Shown: positions 11,665 through 23,763, counted from the first letter of the stretch. The stretch: 64,000 nt of DNA from Fistularia commersonii (GCA_037954325.1 JBBMNZ010000030.1:11439001-11503000); one strand, 5' to 3'. Numbers and translations are program-made. Notes: a model not told the origin generated them from the letters alone.

Positions 11665-11711
11665 TTTTTTTTTTTTTTTGTCTTTTTTTTTAAGACAAAG
11701 ACGTACACATA

Positions 11712-11767
<56 letters not shown>
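11665..11767. repeat. Poly(T) tract and (AC)n microsatellite
   Basis: T runs lie at about 11665-11692 and (AC)26 at 11715-11767. Confidence 0.9.
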
Positions 11768-11768
<1 letters not shown>

Positions 11769-12120
11769 CTTCTATCTCTTGGGGACCTCCCTCACCCACT
11801 TGGTCCAGCTCTTCCTGGGGAGACACACCGGACACACCGTCCCTCCGGTGCATCCTGGGTCTTCCTCATTTTATGCCAAAATAGTGGAGCACTTTGAGGC
11901 ACATTTCATCTCTTGAATATGGTGCTCTCGGCTCCCTGCCGCCGTCAGAGGGAAGGGAACTGCAGTTGCGGAACAATCTGCAGGAACACTGATATGGATC
12001 TGCATTCTTTGTTTATGGACGGGAGACAAAACAAATATGTTTGTACTTTGTTGGTTTGAGCGCAAGGCACACACTGGATTAATGAATTAGTGGCTGCCAA
12101 AACATGTGAAAGCATTCATC
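11768..12120. other. Unique non-coding sequence
   Basis: Nothing recognised. Confidence 0.35.
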
Positions 12121-12238
12121 CTGTGTGTGTGTGTGTCAGCGTATTCTGACCACAGTCTTACCCTTCAATCATCACACCAATGCACATGCTGATGCACACA
12201 CACACAGACACACACACACACACACACACATACACACA
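12121..12238. repeat. TG and CA microsatellite patches
   Basis: A short TG run lies at 12123-12137 and an interrupted CA tract at 12195-12238. Confidence 0.85.
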
Positions 12239-12945
12239 GCGTGAGTGAGGGTCGCACCAGGATAATGAGCCACCCCCTCCTGCTTTCATCATCGACGCGC
12301 TCTTTCCTCGCCGTTTTTACAATCTCACGGACACGATTTGAAGAACCAGAGAAGACAAAGAGAGAGAAAAAAAATCAAACCGAAACAATCGCTGCTATGG
12401 GTGAAAGCGGCGAAGGTGAACGTATGAAGAGGAGCAACATTGCATCCGCAGCCCCGCCGCCCCTCCCTGATGATGGAGTGAGCGCCCACCCTCCAGCGGA
12501 CGCTCCAGATCACCGCAGTGCATGTTGGGTAAGGAGAGGACAGCTCAGGACACAGGCAGGGACGTTTAAGGATACTGCAGTAAGATGTTCACCGCCAAGG
12601 AAGCGGGATAATGCGGAGGAACGGAGGGGGGGAGGAGGAGGGGGGATAAAATACCCACTGCATCTGTCGCGGATGGAGTAATTTTTAATTCAGAAAAAAA
12701 AAAAAAAAAAAACAATAAAAAAAAAAAAAACACAAAACACCCAGATGTTACTGTTTGCTAGGATCAACACTCGCCGTACGCCGCCCGCAAACGCCAGCCT
12801 TTATTCCCCAACAGATGAAGGTCCAGCTGATCCATCAGTCAACTCCTAACGAACTGCTTGGTCAATCGAAATCAATCCCAGATCATCCTCTGTTAAATGT
12901 ACATGAAATGTGATCAGCTTTATTGATGAGTAGCTTCGATCACTT
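12239..12945. other. Purine-rich unique sequence with poly(A)
   Basis: A 146-codon frame (12241-12681) crosses Lys/Glu-rich and Gly-rich low-complexity sequence and is probably not real. The purine runs near 12620-12650 and the A tract at 12694-12730 are simple sequence. Confidence 0.4.
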
Positions 12946-13290
12946 GATTTTAAAACCCTAAATAAGTAAATAATAATAATTATGAATTTAAGAATTAAAC
13001 ATTCTAAATATGAGTATTTAAAAATACAATTATTATTAAGCATATGTTGTCAAATCTCATTATTGTATATAACTAGATTTCAAAACTCTAATCATTATGT
13101 AAAATTATATAATTAAATGTCTTATGTACAATTATATTCTAAAAATGAAATTGTCATATATAACTACATCTTAGGCTCTAGTATTACATATAAGAATATC
13201 TTAAAACTCAAATTATATGACTACATTTTTAAGACCCGATTGTGATATTATTACATTTCTAAACTAACTACAGTATATAATCCTGTTTCT
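12946..13290. repeat. Degenerate AT-rich tandem repeat, period about 30 bp
   Basis: Several diverged units share an order of ctc(a)att(g)t, then atataactacat, then tttaaaac. Examples begin near 13056, 13146, 13176, 13206 and 13235. The units are too decayed for an exact count. Confidence 0.45.
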
Positions 13291-13576
13291 GACATGTGGA
13301 TGAGGGTGAATGATTGTACGTCGTACTAACCGGTCCAGGATCAACCCTCCTCTTGGAGACAGGGCACGGACGAAAAACAATATTCTTAAATTAAATTCTA
13401 AAGTCTTGAAATGGGGTTGCTGTTATTTAATGCGGCTTATGAAAAGTGAAAATGAATCTGGGGATTAGTATTTTTAAACAGCATCAATCATAAAAAAAGG
13501 AAAGTAGAACTGACGTTGTGGAATGTATAACAAAGCGATTGGCCATTTTTAAATCTAGCTGTTTCTGAAAAATACG

Positions 13577-13608
13577 CCATTCATTCATTCATTCATTCAT
13601 TCATTCAT
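13577..13608. repeat. (ATTC)n microsatellite
   Basis: About eight ATTC units. They match the complement of the SINE (TGAA)n tails elsewhere in the window, so this is probably the surviving tail of a minus-strand SINE. Confidence 0.85.
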
Positions 13609-14184
13609 AACCCTGGAACAGGCTTTTCCGTGTGTTTACAGAACAGCTAATGAAGGGTTTCATGTCGTATTAACGTGAATCCATAGGAGAGAAGAGGTCA
13701 AACTCAGCCTCAGCCTCAGGAGATCCCCCTCATTAAGAATGGGAGATAAGTGGAAGTACTGTGATGCTGATCTCCAGTCCTCCCTCTGTCTGCGGGTCGA
13801 GATAGTCTTTGGGCTGGCAGCGTCTTATCGGCCCATCTCAGACGGCTTTCAGATGGATAAACGGCCTGGAATTGATCTGGATTTTTCACAGGCTATGAGA
13901 GCGGGGAGATGTTTGGCAGCATCTTCAGGTGCTGTGAGATTTGGGGTTAAGGAGCGTTTGCCGAACACGCCCAGCCCCTGAACCTGCACGCTCCCAAAGG
14001 ACGGGGAACCGAAGGGCAGAGGGTTTGGCCTGAAGTTCCCAGCAATGGAAACAAGGCTGATCAGCTTTTCCCACACATGTAAGAAACTACAGCAGCTCCT
14101 TGCTCCAATGTCACATGGAGCCCAAACATTCAGTTAGCATTGCAACACACGCTGGATTCACCTGCATATCCAGAGAATCCTTTG
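13609..14184. other. Unique non-coding sequence
   Basis: No gene or repeat recognised. Confidence 0.4.
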
Positions 14185-15180
14185 GGCTTTTCCATTCAGG
14201 GGTCTCCACAGTGAATAAACATTCTCCATCCAACCCTCACTCTATGGATCCTCCTCTCTCACACCAGCTACCTCCATATCCTCTCTCACTACGTCCATAA
14301 ATCTTCTCTTTGCTGTTCTTCGAGACCTCCTGCCTGGCAGCTCCAATTCCAGCATCCGTTTTCCAATATATTTACGATCCCTCCTTTGTATGTGACCCAA
14401 CCATCTCAGTCTAAGTCCAGAACATCTAACATGTGCCGTCTCCCTGATAGACTCATTCCTGATCCTATCCATCCTGGTCACTCCGAAAGAGAACCTCAGC
14501 ATCTTCATCTCTGCAACCTCCGGCTCTGCCTCCTGTCTTTTGGTCATTGTAACTGTTTCTAGTCCATACAGCATCGCTGGTCTTACCACTGTCTCCCCCG
14601 CCTTTCTTTTCATTCTGGCTGATAGTCTTCTATCACATAGTACCCCTGACACTTTTCTCCACCCATTCCCACCTGCTTGAGCCCGTCTCTTCACCTCTTT
14701 TCCACACTCTCCTACGCTTTGAACTGTTGACCCTCAGCACTTGAAATCCTCCAACTTCTTGATCTCCCTGTAGCTTCACTGTTCCACCTGGGTTCCTCTC
14801 ATTCACACACATATATTCTGCTGTGCTGCGACTAACCTTTATACCTCTCCTTTCCAGGTCATACCTCCGCCTCTCTAGGTGTTCCTCCACCTGCTCTCTG
14901 GTTTCACTACATCCCCTAGTCATCTGCAAACATCACGGTCCATGGAGATTCCTGTCGGACCTCATCTGTCAGCCTGTCCATCACCACTGCAGGAAGTAGA
15001 CCTCCACCCTGAACTTCTCTGTTACACCTACAAGACATCTCACCATGGCCTCACAGTTAGCATACATGTCCTGCACCAGTCTGAAATACTTCTCTGCCAC
15101 TCCAGACGTCCTAATACATCCATAATTCCTTTCTTGGCACTCTGTCGTATGCTTTTTCTAGGTCTGAGCTCTTCCAAAAC
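14185..15180 (-). mobile_element. RTE/BovB-like LINE remnant (reverse transcriptase and 3' end)
   Basis: The minus-strand translation covers, in order, a KAYDRVPR-like palm motif near 15150, an RT catalytic FADD at 14919-14930 followed at once by a TAG (14916-14918), then VEEHLERRRYDLERRG, VVRPAMLYGLETVTMTKRQE and RRSRRTAKRRFMDVVREDME toward the C-terminus. These are hallmarks of an RTE-type fish LINE. The frame shifts between 14929 and 14633 and again before 14694, and the motif-following stop shows the element is dead. The left end (14185) matches the usual 3' terminal block of the family (ggggtctccacagtgaat). The 5' endonuclease region is missing. Confidence 0.85.
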
Positions 15181-16368
15181 CACGACAGAGACATAAATAA
15201 ATACAGCATTAGCTACTTGGCTTGCCCTCCGCACAGGGTGGAGGTTGGAGCATCATAGCATTAGCAATGAGGCTCCCAGGGCCACTTAGAGGGACACACA
15301 ACCATTCACCCTCTTAGTTACACATCGTACAGAAACTCACAGTTGTGCAGTTGAGGCAGAAGCTCTAAGCCATGCTCCTTCTCATCCTCTGCTGTTCCTT
15401 TTCTTTAGCTCAGCCAGGTTTGCGGTGAATTCCTCACAATCTTCACAGTCATTTTAATCTTGCATTTTGTAAATTGCAAAGTTTACTCTCGTTGTTCCCT
15501 CGTAATCTGAACCCCTTTGTTGTGTACATTTGCCACGACGGCCTGTTGTGAGCCTTCAAACGCCTGACGCATGCTCACAGGTAGCGACGAATCAGGGAGT
15601 GAGGTCTGCTCGCCAGGAGCCCAACGCTAATGAGCCAGAATGTCACAGAGACAAATGGATGCTTCTTTCAGCCAGATAGCCCCAAGGCGGGGGCGGAGGC
15701 CCGGCCCATTAGCACAACCTCAAGAGTTCCGCTCGTGGGAGGGGCTGCTGGAGGCAGATCCAACAATGTGCTAAGGACGGAGTTGCCGTTTTGCCATTTC
15801 GACCCCGCGGTGGATCCAGAGCTCCTACAAAGACACTATGGACTCCAGGAGCTTCGATCTCAGGCAGCTACAGCTCAGCCTCGCCATCTAACCTCATCGT
15901 GGGGTTCCTGAGGATGTCATATGGGCAGACCTCTAGCCTTTGAGTTTGTCCTCAGCGGACAGTCAGGCTGAAAAGGTCCCTTGGCACTGACATCCTCGCT
16001 CCAGAAGAGGACAAGGGGTTTGTTGTGAGAAATAAAATTTATGTAATCCTTTATTTATAGAAGTGATCTCAGCGAGGGACCTCAAGAGGAACAGCGAGGA
16101 GAGACTGCTGGAGTCACATGAACTTCCCTCAGAGAAGACTGTTCACATGTGGAGGCCATGTGGAGCAGGCCCTGACTGTGCACGTGGGCAACATGCGGTA
16201 TGGGAGTTAATTAGCTATAATGCTAACAACTTGCGAAGCACTAGCAAGTCATTCACGTCAATCGGACAAATTTACAGGTGAGGTGGGGAAGCTTCCGCAT
16301 GGTGCTGAAGCATCTTCACCAGGACATCGGTAAATGTATTTGGATATTTGAATGTTTTCATGTGGACA
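15181..16368. other. Unique non-coding sequence
   Basis: No gene recognised. A 93-codon frame at 15630-15911 lacks family resemblance. Confidence 0.4.
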
Positions 16369-16450
16369 TTCATTCATAATTTATACTGCTTATCCTGCTA
16401 CAAGGGTCACTGGGTTGGGAGGGAGGAGCCCATCCCAGCTGAGCAGCATT
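16369..16450 (-). mobile_element. SINE 3' tail fragment
   Basis: Minus-strand tail: cattcattcat, then ttatactgcttatcctgcta and cccatcccagctga. Confidence 0.5.
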
Positions 16451-16761
16451 GTGAGACCGCAGGTTTCCTCAATGCCATCAGTCCTGATGGCCAAGCGGTC
16501 TCTGTCGCGCCAAATTTACGAGCCGGACGCTCCAGTTTTTTGGAAACAGACTCTTTAGTAGAAAATCTGCTGTCCAGTCTCACCAGCAACAACCCATCAC
16601 TTCCCAGCAAGCCAAAAAGAACCCACCGGCGTCTCTCCGTCAGCTCCTTCAATTCCAGCCCAACCAGCTGACGTCTGATTGGACAGGGCCTGCGAGCCGT
16701 TGGATAAGGCCGTTGGATTAGCGACGAGAGGACGAGGTCGAAACATAAAGTCAGCTCTTGC
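16451..16761. other. Unique non-coding sequence
   Basis: Overlapping frames on both strands (16348-16671 plus and 16407-16769 minus) compete with each other and neither shows a known domain. Confidence 0.35.
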
Positions 16762-16834
16762 CCAATCACAGCGGGGATGGGGCTACAGCTGATCCACGAT
16801 CCTGATTGCAGGATCAGAAAGTGGATGGATGAAG
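16762..16834 (+). mobile_element. SINE-like 3' tail fragment
   Basis: ccaatcacagcggggatggg leads to gtggatggatgaa, matching the end of the SINE family in plus orientation. Confidence 0.45.
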
Positions 16835-17313
16835 ATCTGTTTTCATTTTCTTTTAGTTTACAAATTGATAAAGACTATCTCCCTGTGTGTGTGCTTTTGT
16901 GATCAGTATCTGCTCTGGAAGTGGATGCTAATCCGTGCTAATTTGCAGTTTCGATTTATCAATTAAAAGCAATTACAATAATGGAGTGATTTAAAAACAT
17001 TTCAAACAGACAGTTTACAACAAAAGCTCTAAAACTCATCTGGAGCTTAATGCATTTTTAATTCCTGCTGGTCTGAAGTGTATGTTGTTTAGCGGTTACT
17101 CGGGACAATCTGCACTTAGAAATACTACAGAAAGGAATAAAAATCAACTCTAATGCTATAATTACTGTAATTGCTTTACACCATGGTTTAATCAAAACAA
17201 CGCACTTCCTTGCACGCGGTAACAACAGAACCGTAGCTCAGCTCATCAGCAGCCAGGAATCTGAGGGGGCAGGAGTTGTATACCATATTCCTGCAGACCC
17301 CTCGGACCAGCCC
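16835..17313. other. Unique non-coding sequence
   Basis: AT-rich; no gene recognised. Confidence 0.35.
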
Positions 17314-17362
17314 ATGAAGGTCTGCTGCAGGAGCGCCGTCCTCCTGACTCTTCTCTGCTCAG
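17314..17362 (+). CDS. Candidate signal-peptide first exon (speculative)
   Basis: An ATG at 17314 opens 16 codons reading MKVCCRSAVLLTLLCS, a short basic start followed by a hydrophobic core and small residues, which is the layout of a secretory signal peptide. The open frame runs into CAG|GTTAGG, a possible 5' splice site at 17362/17363, and the next in-frame codon would be a stop. Signal-peptide first exons ending this way are common in small secreted proteins such as chemokines. No downstream exon was identified, the donor is suboptimal, and the ATG context (C at -3) is weak. It may be chance. Confidence 0.25.
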
Positions 17363-18236
17363 GTTAGGACTATGAGCAGCAACGCCTGTTTCAAACGCCG
17401 TCAAACATGCTATACGGTGTCACGGTTGCTATGCGACCCATCCACTGGAGGGCGGTGCAGAGTTAAGAGTTCACTTCCGAGTTCCGTTTCAGACAATAAA
17501 CATGGCGGAATGTTGACGGAGAATTCTTCTCCATGGTTCCACCGATGTTATGTAGTTTCTTCTCCTTCTTCTACTCTATTCCTTTCGCCAGCAGCACTTG
17601 CGCATACCAAGCAACACCAAGCCCTCTAGATGGCCAGCGGTACTACTCTGTTTGCTGCATTCGGCAACCAGCTCCCAGGAAGTCGGTATGCAGGTATGCA
17701 GATTTCCACCCTTGGTGAATTATAATCTGCTATCCAGTGTGTCCGCACTCTGTGCTCCACACTTGTGGACCAGGAAGTCACGTATGGAGATTTGGAGTAC
17801 TGAATTAGAAGCAGGGCTCTGCATCTGGATCCCGGGATGGACCCGTGTCCCACCAAATGACTCCTGAAAGTGACCCCTGCCCTCTCGACCCAGCACAAGC
17901 CTGTGAATATTGTGTCCGAGCCGTGAGCAGCGACGGCGCCCATCCATCATGCTCCCTTGCGGGCCAGCGCGGAGGTTGCTCTGGCAGGAACGGGGATGAA
18001 TGGTTTCCCGGCAGCAGGGAAAGAGGTTCGGCCGGTGTCGGGTTTCCGCGATGGAGCTGCTGCCTGATGGCCAACTCCGAGCCAATGACAGGAGACTTAG
18101 TCAGCCAGGAGTCATCGTCTCGTCGGGAACCGCGAAAGAAAAAGTCCTTGGACTGACTCGTTGCTCGGCCACAAACGACATTAAAAAGGCTATTGACCAG
18201 ATGACTCGGCAGTAATACCGTCTCTGTATGACGCCC
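17363..18236. other. Unique sequence, moderately GC-rich
   Basis: Competing frames on both strands (17845-18156 plus, 17805-18353 minus) show no recognised domain. No acceptor-bounded exon could be confidently paired with 17362. Confidence 0.35.
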
Positions 18237-18385
18237 GAACGAGAGGGTGAATGTTGTGTGTTTGTTGTATGTTTGTGTTTGTGGCTGGGGAACCCTGACT
18301 CTCGGCCAATCACAGCTGGGATAGGCTCCAGCCCCCCCGAGCCCTGACTTCAAGTGGCATAGATGATGAACGAATGAATGCTGTG
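18237..18385 (+). mobile_element. SINE 3' half
   Basis: gagagggtgaatgttgtgtg near 18241, then ggccaatcacagctgggata and gctccagcccccccgag, ending cgaatgaatg at about 18380. Confidence 0.7.
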
Positions 18386-19982
18386 TCTTTTTTGGTGATT
18401 TCTAGCGAATATTTACATTGCGGGAGGTTATTTCTGGTTGGTTTCAATATTTTTATTCATGTCCTTCTTACCATTCTTGGTGATTTTGGGGGATCCGATC
18501 CCACTCATGACCGAAAAACATTCTCCTGCTTTTCTAGTCTCTTCAAAAATGCCGAAAATGTCCGATTCCAACTCTCGGCATGTTTTTGTTGGCTATCGGT
18601 CTTGGCTAAATGTTTTGCTCGTTGGTTCAGAGCATGGTCAGCGTCACACGCAGAATGGATCTGGGTTTCAAACAGCGGGCAGCGGTGACCGTTAATTCCG
18701 GGTTTCCTCACACAGCTCGGGGGCCGGGGCCGGCCAGACCAGCCAGAAACCAAAGGGGAGAAATTAAATACCGTGTTTATTGGCGGTACTGGGGGGAAGC
18801 TGACTGCAGTTCCATTCCAGGAAGGGAAAATCACAAACGGAATACAGGAAAACAAGGAAGCAGGGGACGGACGGAGGACAAAATCCTGCTGACGGAGAAA
18901 ATAAAAAGCCTCTGAATGCAACAGTTGCGATAAATCCCTCCGCTGATGCCTGGTGTGACAGTTAGAGGTTTTAAAGAGTGTCAAAGCCTGTTCTTCCCGC
19001 AAATAGGACAGTTATGGGAGCGCTAGGATTTTCCCACAAAAAACCTCCTCTCCTCTGATTGGTTGGTTTCCACGTCTCAGGGGCCGAAACCCGGATAGAA
19101 ACCCTGGTGTGACGGCTGTTGGCGAGACCCTGGCCTATATTCAGCCGCCCAGCCAGGGAGGGGGCTTTCAGGATGCCTCCCGCTGCGTTTACAGAGGAAT
19201 TGCACATTTTATAAATTGTTTGCAACAATTCCCCCACTACTTTTAGTCAAAATAGACAGCAGAAAATCCAAGGTATTTCTTGGAGCGGCGAATTTGAGGT
19301 CATTTTTGGAGGCAATTTTCTCTTCAACCGGTTTAAACATTGACTTGTCTTTATTGGTCTGCTCCAGGAGCAGCTAAGTTGTTGAACTATCCAATAATCT
19401 TGAAAATAAAGTCAACGTGCAAGTGTTTAACGTCTGACTCTGAATTAACAAAAGAAAAAAAAAAAACAAAAAACAAATCGACTGCCCTATTCATTTTCTA
19501 AAAGGAGTCAAACGTCAATGATCAAAAAGGATGTAAATCATTTCACAGAAATCAGAACCAGGGTGTTGTAAGGTATAATCTGGTATTCCTGAGCTCCTCC
19601 TTATCTCCCCCGGTCTTATCACAATCACTTTCACCCGGCGTTTGTCTTCGCCAGGGCAAAGACGGAGCCGCCTCGGAGGGTTCAGAGAGGTGACGGGTTA
19701 TTATCGGATCGCACGCGGCTTCTATCCGAGCCCTTCATCCACACACACACATAAATACACCGAGCGTCGTGCTGTAATCGGGGTTAATCTTAACATGCAG
19801 CACATGCTGAATAAAATGGGCTGAAAGGGTTAAAGTGAGGTTACTGTGTGAAATCCCATAATCCCGCTTCACTGCAGCTGCCGCGGTAACTGGATGAGTT
19901 GGCCAGATTTCGCGGATTTTCTCAAAACAAACCCCGTCTCTCCAAGGGAGAAACGGGGCTGTCACGATTTGTACCTGCAATG

Positions 19983-19983
<1 letters not shown>
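18386..19983. other. Unique non-coding sequence
   Basis: No gene recognised. A 165-codon minus frame at 18505-19002 has no domain and overlaps plus-strand frames. Confidence 0.4.
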
Positions 19984-20027
<44 letters not shown>

Positions 20028-20058
20028 ACACAATGAATGAATGAATGAATGAATGAAT
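19984..20058. repeat. (CA)n followed by (AATG)n
   Basis: (CA)20 occupies 19984-20024 and about seven AATG units occupy 20032-20058. The tetramer matches the SINE tail unit. Confidence 0.9.
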
Positions 20059-20199
20059 ACACATTATGTGGTGGCAGACTCTGGGTGAAGATGTTCATAT
20101 GTTCCACTGAAGCTACTCAGACATGTTTTGAGGATTTTGCTAAACCTTTAGGAGGTTAAAAGGAAGAGCCGAACTGTCCAAGAGACTGAATGTCTCTGA

Positions 20200-20290
20200 G
20201 GGACGTGTGAACGGGTCGGGTGAATCCCACCTCCAGCCCGATGGCTGCTCTTGTGCAGGACAAGCCGTCTCCAGAATGAATGAATGAATG
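20200..20290 (+). mobile_element. SINE 3' tail fragment
   Basis: The tail-proximal block ends with ctccagaatgaatgaatgaa. The preceding part is diverged. Confidence 0.45.
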
Positions 20291-21639
20291 TCAAAAACAT
20301 TCTGTTCGATAAATTAATAAAGTTCAGTGGATCCAAGATGGGAGGGACACATTGAGGATGTATACTCCGAGGCCTGAGAGAATCATCTAACCAGAGAACG
20401 TCCATCACCTCTGCCTGCCGTGACTTTTGCTACCTTTCTCGACCGATATTCAGTGTCGTCCCCGGCAGTTTCCGCCCAGAAGGTCGCGGCTCTCTTAACC
20501 AGGTCCTTGTCATTTCGTTTTCCTCACCCCGATGAAGGCTGCGAGGCCAAAAAACAAAATAAGATGAAGTCCCTGCAGCCAGGGAGGAGCAGTAATTCCT
20601 CACCTCTGGAGGTGCAAAGCACGGGCCAGTTCGTCTTGTATTTCTGACGCGATACATACGACGAGGCTGCAGAGATACTCTGGGTAGGGATTCATACATC
20701 CATGTCTGTGTCCCATCCCCTCTCGCACACAGAGATCATTTTTGCCAATTAGCAGTCGGGATGCCATCAATCTGGATGAGTCGGATGTGAGGTGGGCGTC
20801 AGATGTTCTCGTGCCGACAAAAGGCTAAAAACCTGGTATTTTTACAAAGAGTGGGCGTCCACAGCAACTGTTCACAGGCCCTCCCTGCAGGTAGGGGTCT
20901 ACGAGGAGAGGAAAGAAAGACGACTGGAAAACTTTCCAAAGAACATCAAACTTTAAGAGAAAGACATGAGCTTTGTCTGTCAGATGTACAAGTCGGCACC
21001 AAGAAGAGAGGATGCTGTAAAGCGTCTGGAGTCGGCCACGGACGGAAGCAAACGGTTTTCGATTCTCTGTAACACGTCCGTCGACTGCAATGAAACGAAC
21101 ACCGTTTGCGAGGACTTGCGAGACGTCAGTAAAAGTCCAATAATCCAATAACCCGCCCCTTGTATACCTCAGTATAAGCACGCTTATCAATATAACTCCC
21201 CTAATGAAAGCGTGCACTGGGCCGCCCGCCGGATGGCCGAGTCTACTGTTTAGTTCAACATTTCCGCGTTCCAGACGGGCTTTCCTGGTGTGAGCGAGGC
21301 CGTCGTCCGCCTCCTCCACCCCTGCAAAGACGTCCAGCTGGCAGAAGACCCGGGCAAACAAGGCCTCGTGCCGCGTTTGCCCGTGTTCAAACAGAGGGAG
21401 AACCCTCTCCCCTAAACTTTATTTGCTTGTTTCCCCATGTAAGTTTCCACTTGTTTGATTTGAGCGGAGAGGCCAAACTCCTCTCGCCCTCATTTGGTTT
21501 TAATACGAGCTGCCAGTCACTAGCTCTGCGTGCGGACGCCTGACAGAAGCTCGGGTCCTGGAGTTTGTGGATGCACGATAGCTTGTGATGTGCAGGGAGA
21601 GCAGGGATCAGGTGGAACATCTACAGGTTAGTGGAGATG
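20291..21639. other. Unique non-coding sequence
   Basis: No gene recognised. The 178-codon minus frame at 20825-21361 has no recognisable domain and no splice support. Confidence 0.4.
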
Positions 21640-22095
21640 AAGGGGAGGAGGTGGAGGAGCTGAAAGAGGAAATGTCTGCAAGCAGGTTGGAATCACACCG
21701 AATGAAAGGAAAGGTGGATGACATGCCGTGGTGTCTGGTTCGCAGACACTGAGGAGAAGACGGGAGGCGGAGCTGGAGGCAGCAGAGGTGAAGATGTGGA
21801 GGTTCCTCTTTGGGAGGGAGGAGGATGGAGAGGATCAGGAAGGAGTCCATCAGAGGGACAGCACATGGTAGATGTTCTGCAGATAAAGTCACACTGAGAT
21901 GTTTGGATGGAGAAGATCTGGGTAGAAGGATAAAGAGCAGCCAGGCAGGAGGTCTGGAGGAAGACCTGAGAGGAGGTATATGGATGGAGGGGAGGCTAGA
22001 AAGGGAGTTGGCGTGAGAGGGGAGGGTCAGATGGAGGAAAGTGATCCGATTTAGAAACCCTGAAAGGAGCAGCCCAAAGAAGGAGAAGAAGATAG
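21640..22095 (+). mobile_element. RTE/BovB-like LINE 3' fragment
   Basis: Plus-strand sequence corresponds to the C-terminal part of the element at 14.2 kb: a segment reading AELEAAEVKMWRF at about 21768, then gatggagaggatcaggaagg and agtccatcagagggacagca. It ends in the family-typical ...aaaggagcagcccaaagaag and gagaagaaga before 22095. It is frameshifted and non-coding. Confidence 0.75.
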
Positions 22096-22155
22096 ATGAA
22101 AAGGGGAAATAAGTTATAGAAAAGCTGCAGAAGATTAACTCGACTTCAGAATGAG

Positions 22156-22320
22156 AGAATGAGAACAACTTTATTTATCCCGAAGGAAATTGTTGTGCCA
22201 GAGTTTCAAGCAAAATCATAACAGTAATAGATAATAGTAGGAAGGAGGAAGAATAAGAAATACAATGAACTATAAATTGTCTTGACTGTTAACTACAAAG
22301 ATTTGAAGTAAAAGAAAGAA
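22156..22320. mobile_element. Teleost interspersed repeat fragment
   Basis: caactttatttatcccgaag followed by gaaattgttgtgccagag is a frequent fish repeat block. I cannot name the family. The stretch after it is AT-rich and ends in an (AAAG)n patch. Confidence 0.4.
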
Positions 22321-23460
22321 AGAAAGGTGTTGATTTCATGGAAGAAGGTCCGTCTCGCGTCATCATCTGGAGATGTTTGTCCAGGAGGACAGAAAGTCAC
22401 ACAGCTGTTACACTTGAGCCAGAATGGGGACGTTGATGCGGCAGGTGCGCCTCATATTATCTTCTCAACACCTGGTTTGCTAAGGTAGACAAAATGAGGC
22501 TAAGATGTTCCACACTCAGGTTCCCCTCAAGCATTGAGGTGAAACTGGATTCAGTTTTAAATAACAGAACTGTAGGAACTACATCGTCTCCGTCTGAGAA
22601 GATGATCTCTGCGGCAGAACCCGTCCCACCGCTGCTCCTCAGAACCATCCCATCGGGCCAAAGCAAAGCAGACTCTCTGGCTCTGCGGCTAAAATAAGGA
22701 ACGCGGGAGACGGTTTGAACGCCGGGACCAAAAAAAAAAAAAAAAACCCCTTCATATTTACGACCAGCTCGCTGAGCAGCCACGTCCAGAGAGGGAGAGG
22801 AGGAGGAGCTGGCGAGGGGCGAACGCTGCCAAAACACACCAGAAACCCAACGACAACCACTAGGCCGGAGGAGAAAATGGCACATGGTGGGATCGATGAG
22901 CTGCAACGTGTTATTAGGAAGCTTCCTCTCACACACACACACAGGCACGGGAGAGGTGTGTGTGACACACACGGCCCGATGTGTGTGTCCTTGTTGTCGT
23001 CCCTTGAATCACTCCACTTGCGCGGCGGCATTATTCCTCCCTTATTCCCTTCACTGCTTTCAAAGAGGACGCGTTCTGGCAGCCATGTTTTTTTATGTGA
23101 GTTCTTTTTTAAGTGCTGCAGCCACATTTTGCCTCTCTCTCACTCTGTGTGTGTGTGTGTACGTGCAGCTTTTGTTCGACGTGGTGTCGTGGTGATGGAG
23201 GCTTTTGGGTTTAAATATAAAGCATGTTCCAGGGCCAGACGGGGGGGAGGCCTACTAAGATGGATGACTCTTACTCACACTAGTGACATTGATCGTCCAC
23301 GTCCTCCTGCAAGCGGAGACACGCCCGCCGCCTCGGCTTCGGAGGGAACGGGCCAACTCCTGACATTCAAACATTTAGACGTATTGCATAATGGGACATT
23401 CTCTGGGGAAACTGTCATATAAGGAGGAAATAAGTTCAGTATCCAAAGTCCGATCACATT
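22321..23460. other. Unique sequence with simple repeats
   Basis: An A tract lies at 22731-22746 and short CA/TG patches at 22931-22946 and 23145-23160. Frames of 171-235 codons on both strands here (22457-22972, 22715-23422) cross these tracts and are rejected as genes. Confidence 0.4.
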
Positions 23461-23763
23461 AATTCATTCTCTGTAACCCTTCTCCTGCACTCGAGGTCGC
23501 AGGGGGCTGAATCCCATCCCTGCTGTGATTGGACCTCTTGTAGAGTCTGAAAACCATTCACCCTCTCATTCACACACCCGGACAATGAAGGGTTGCCATG
23601 AACACATCGGGCGCATGTGTTTGGACTGTGGGAGGAACCCGGAGAACCCTGAGGAACCCCTTGCAGACACGGCCAGAACATGGAGACTCCATGCAGGAAG
23701 TGGGAATCCGAGCAGGGACCTCCTGGCTGGGAGGTGGAAATGCTAACTAATGTGCCGCCCGCC
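23461..23763 (-). mobile_element. SINE (DANA/HE1-like), essentially full length
   Basis: This is one of the best-preserved copies. Tail side at 23461 (aattcattctctgtaaccct), a ccatccctgctgtgattgga block, ccattcaccctctcattcac, the aacatggagactccatgcag body and the head (gcggcacattagttagcatt on the minus strand) ending at about 23763. Confidence 0.75.

Noticed and set aside
17805..18353. 182-codon minus-strand frame
   Set aside because: It runs into a SINE at 18237, has no family similarity, and overlapping plus frames exist.
20825..21361. 178-codon minus-strand frame
   Set aside because: No domain, no splice or promoter context, and competing plus frames of similar quality.
21608..22168. 186-codon minus-strand frame rich in Ser, Leu and Pro
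   Set aside because: It is the antisense of an RTE LINE 3' fragment. The real homology is on the plus strand.
22715..23422. 235-codon plus-strand frame
   Set aside because: It crosses a poly(A) tract (a run of Lys) and CA/TG patches, overlaps a 171-codon minus frame and resembles no protein.
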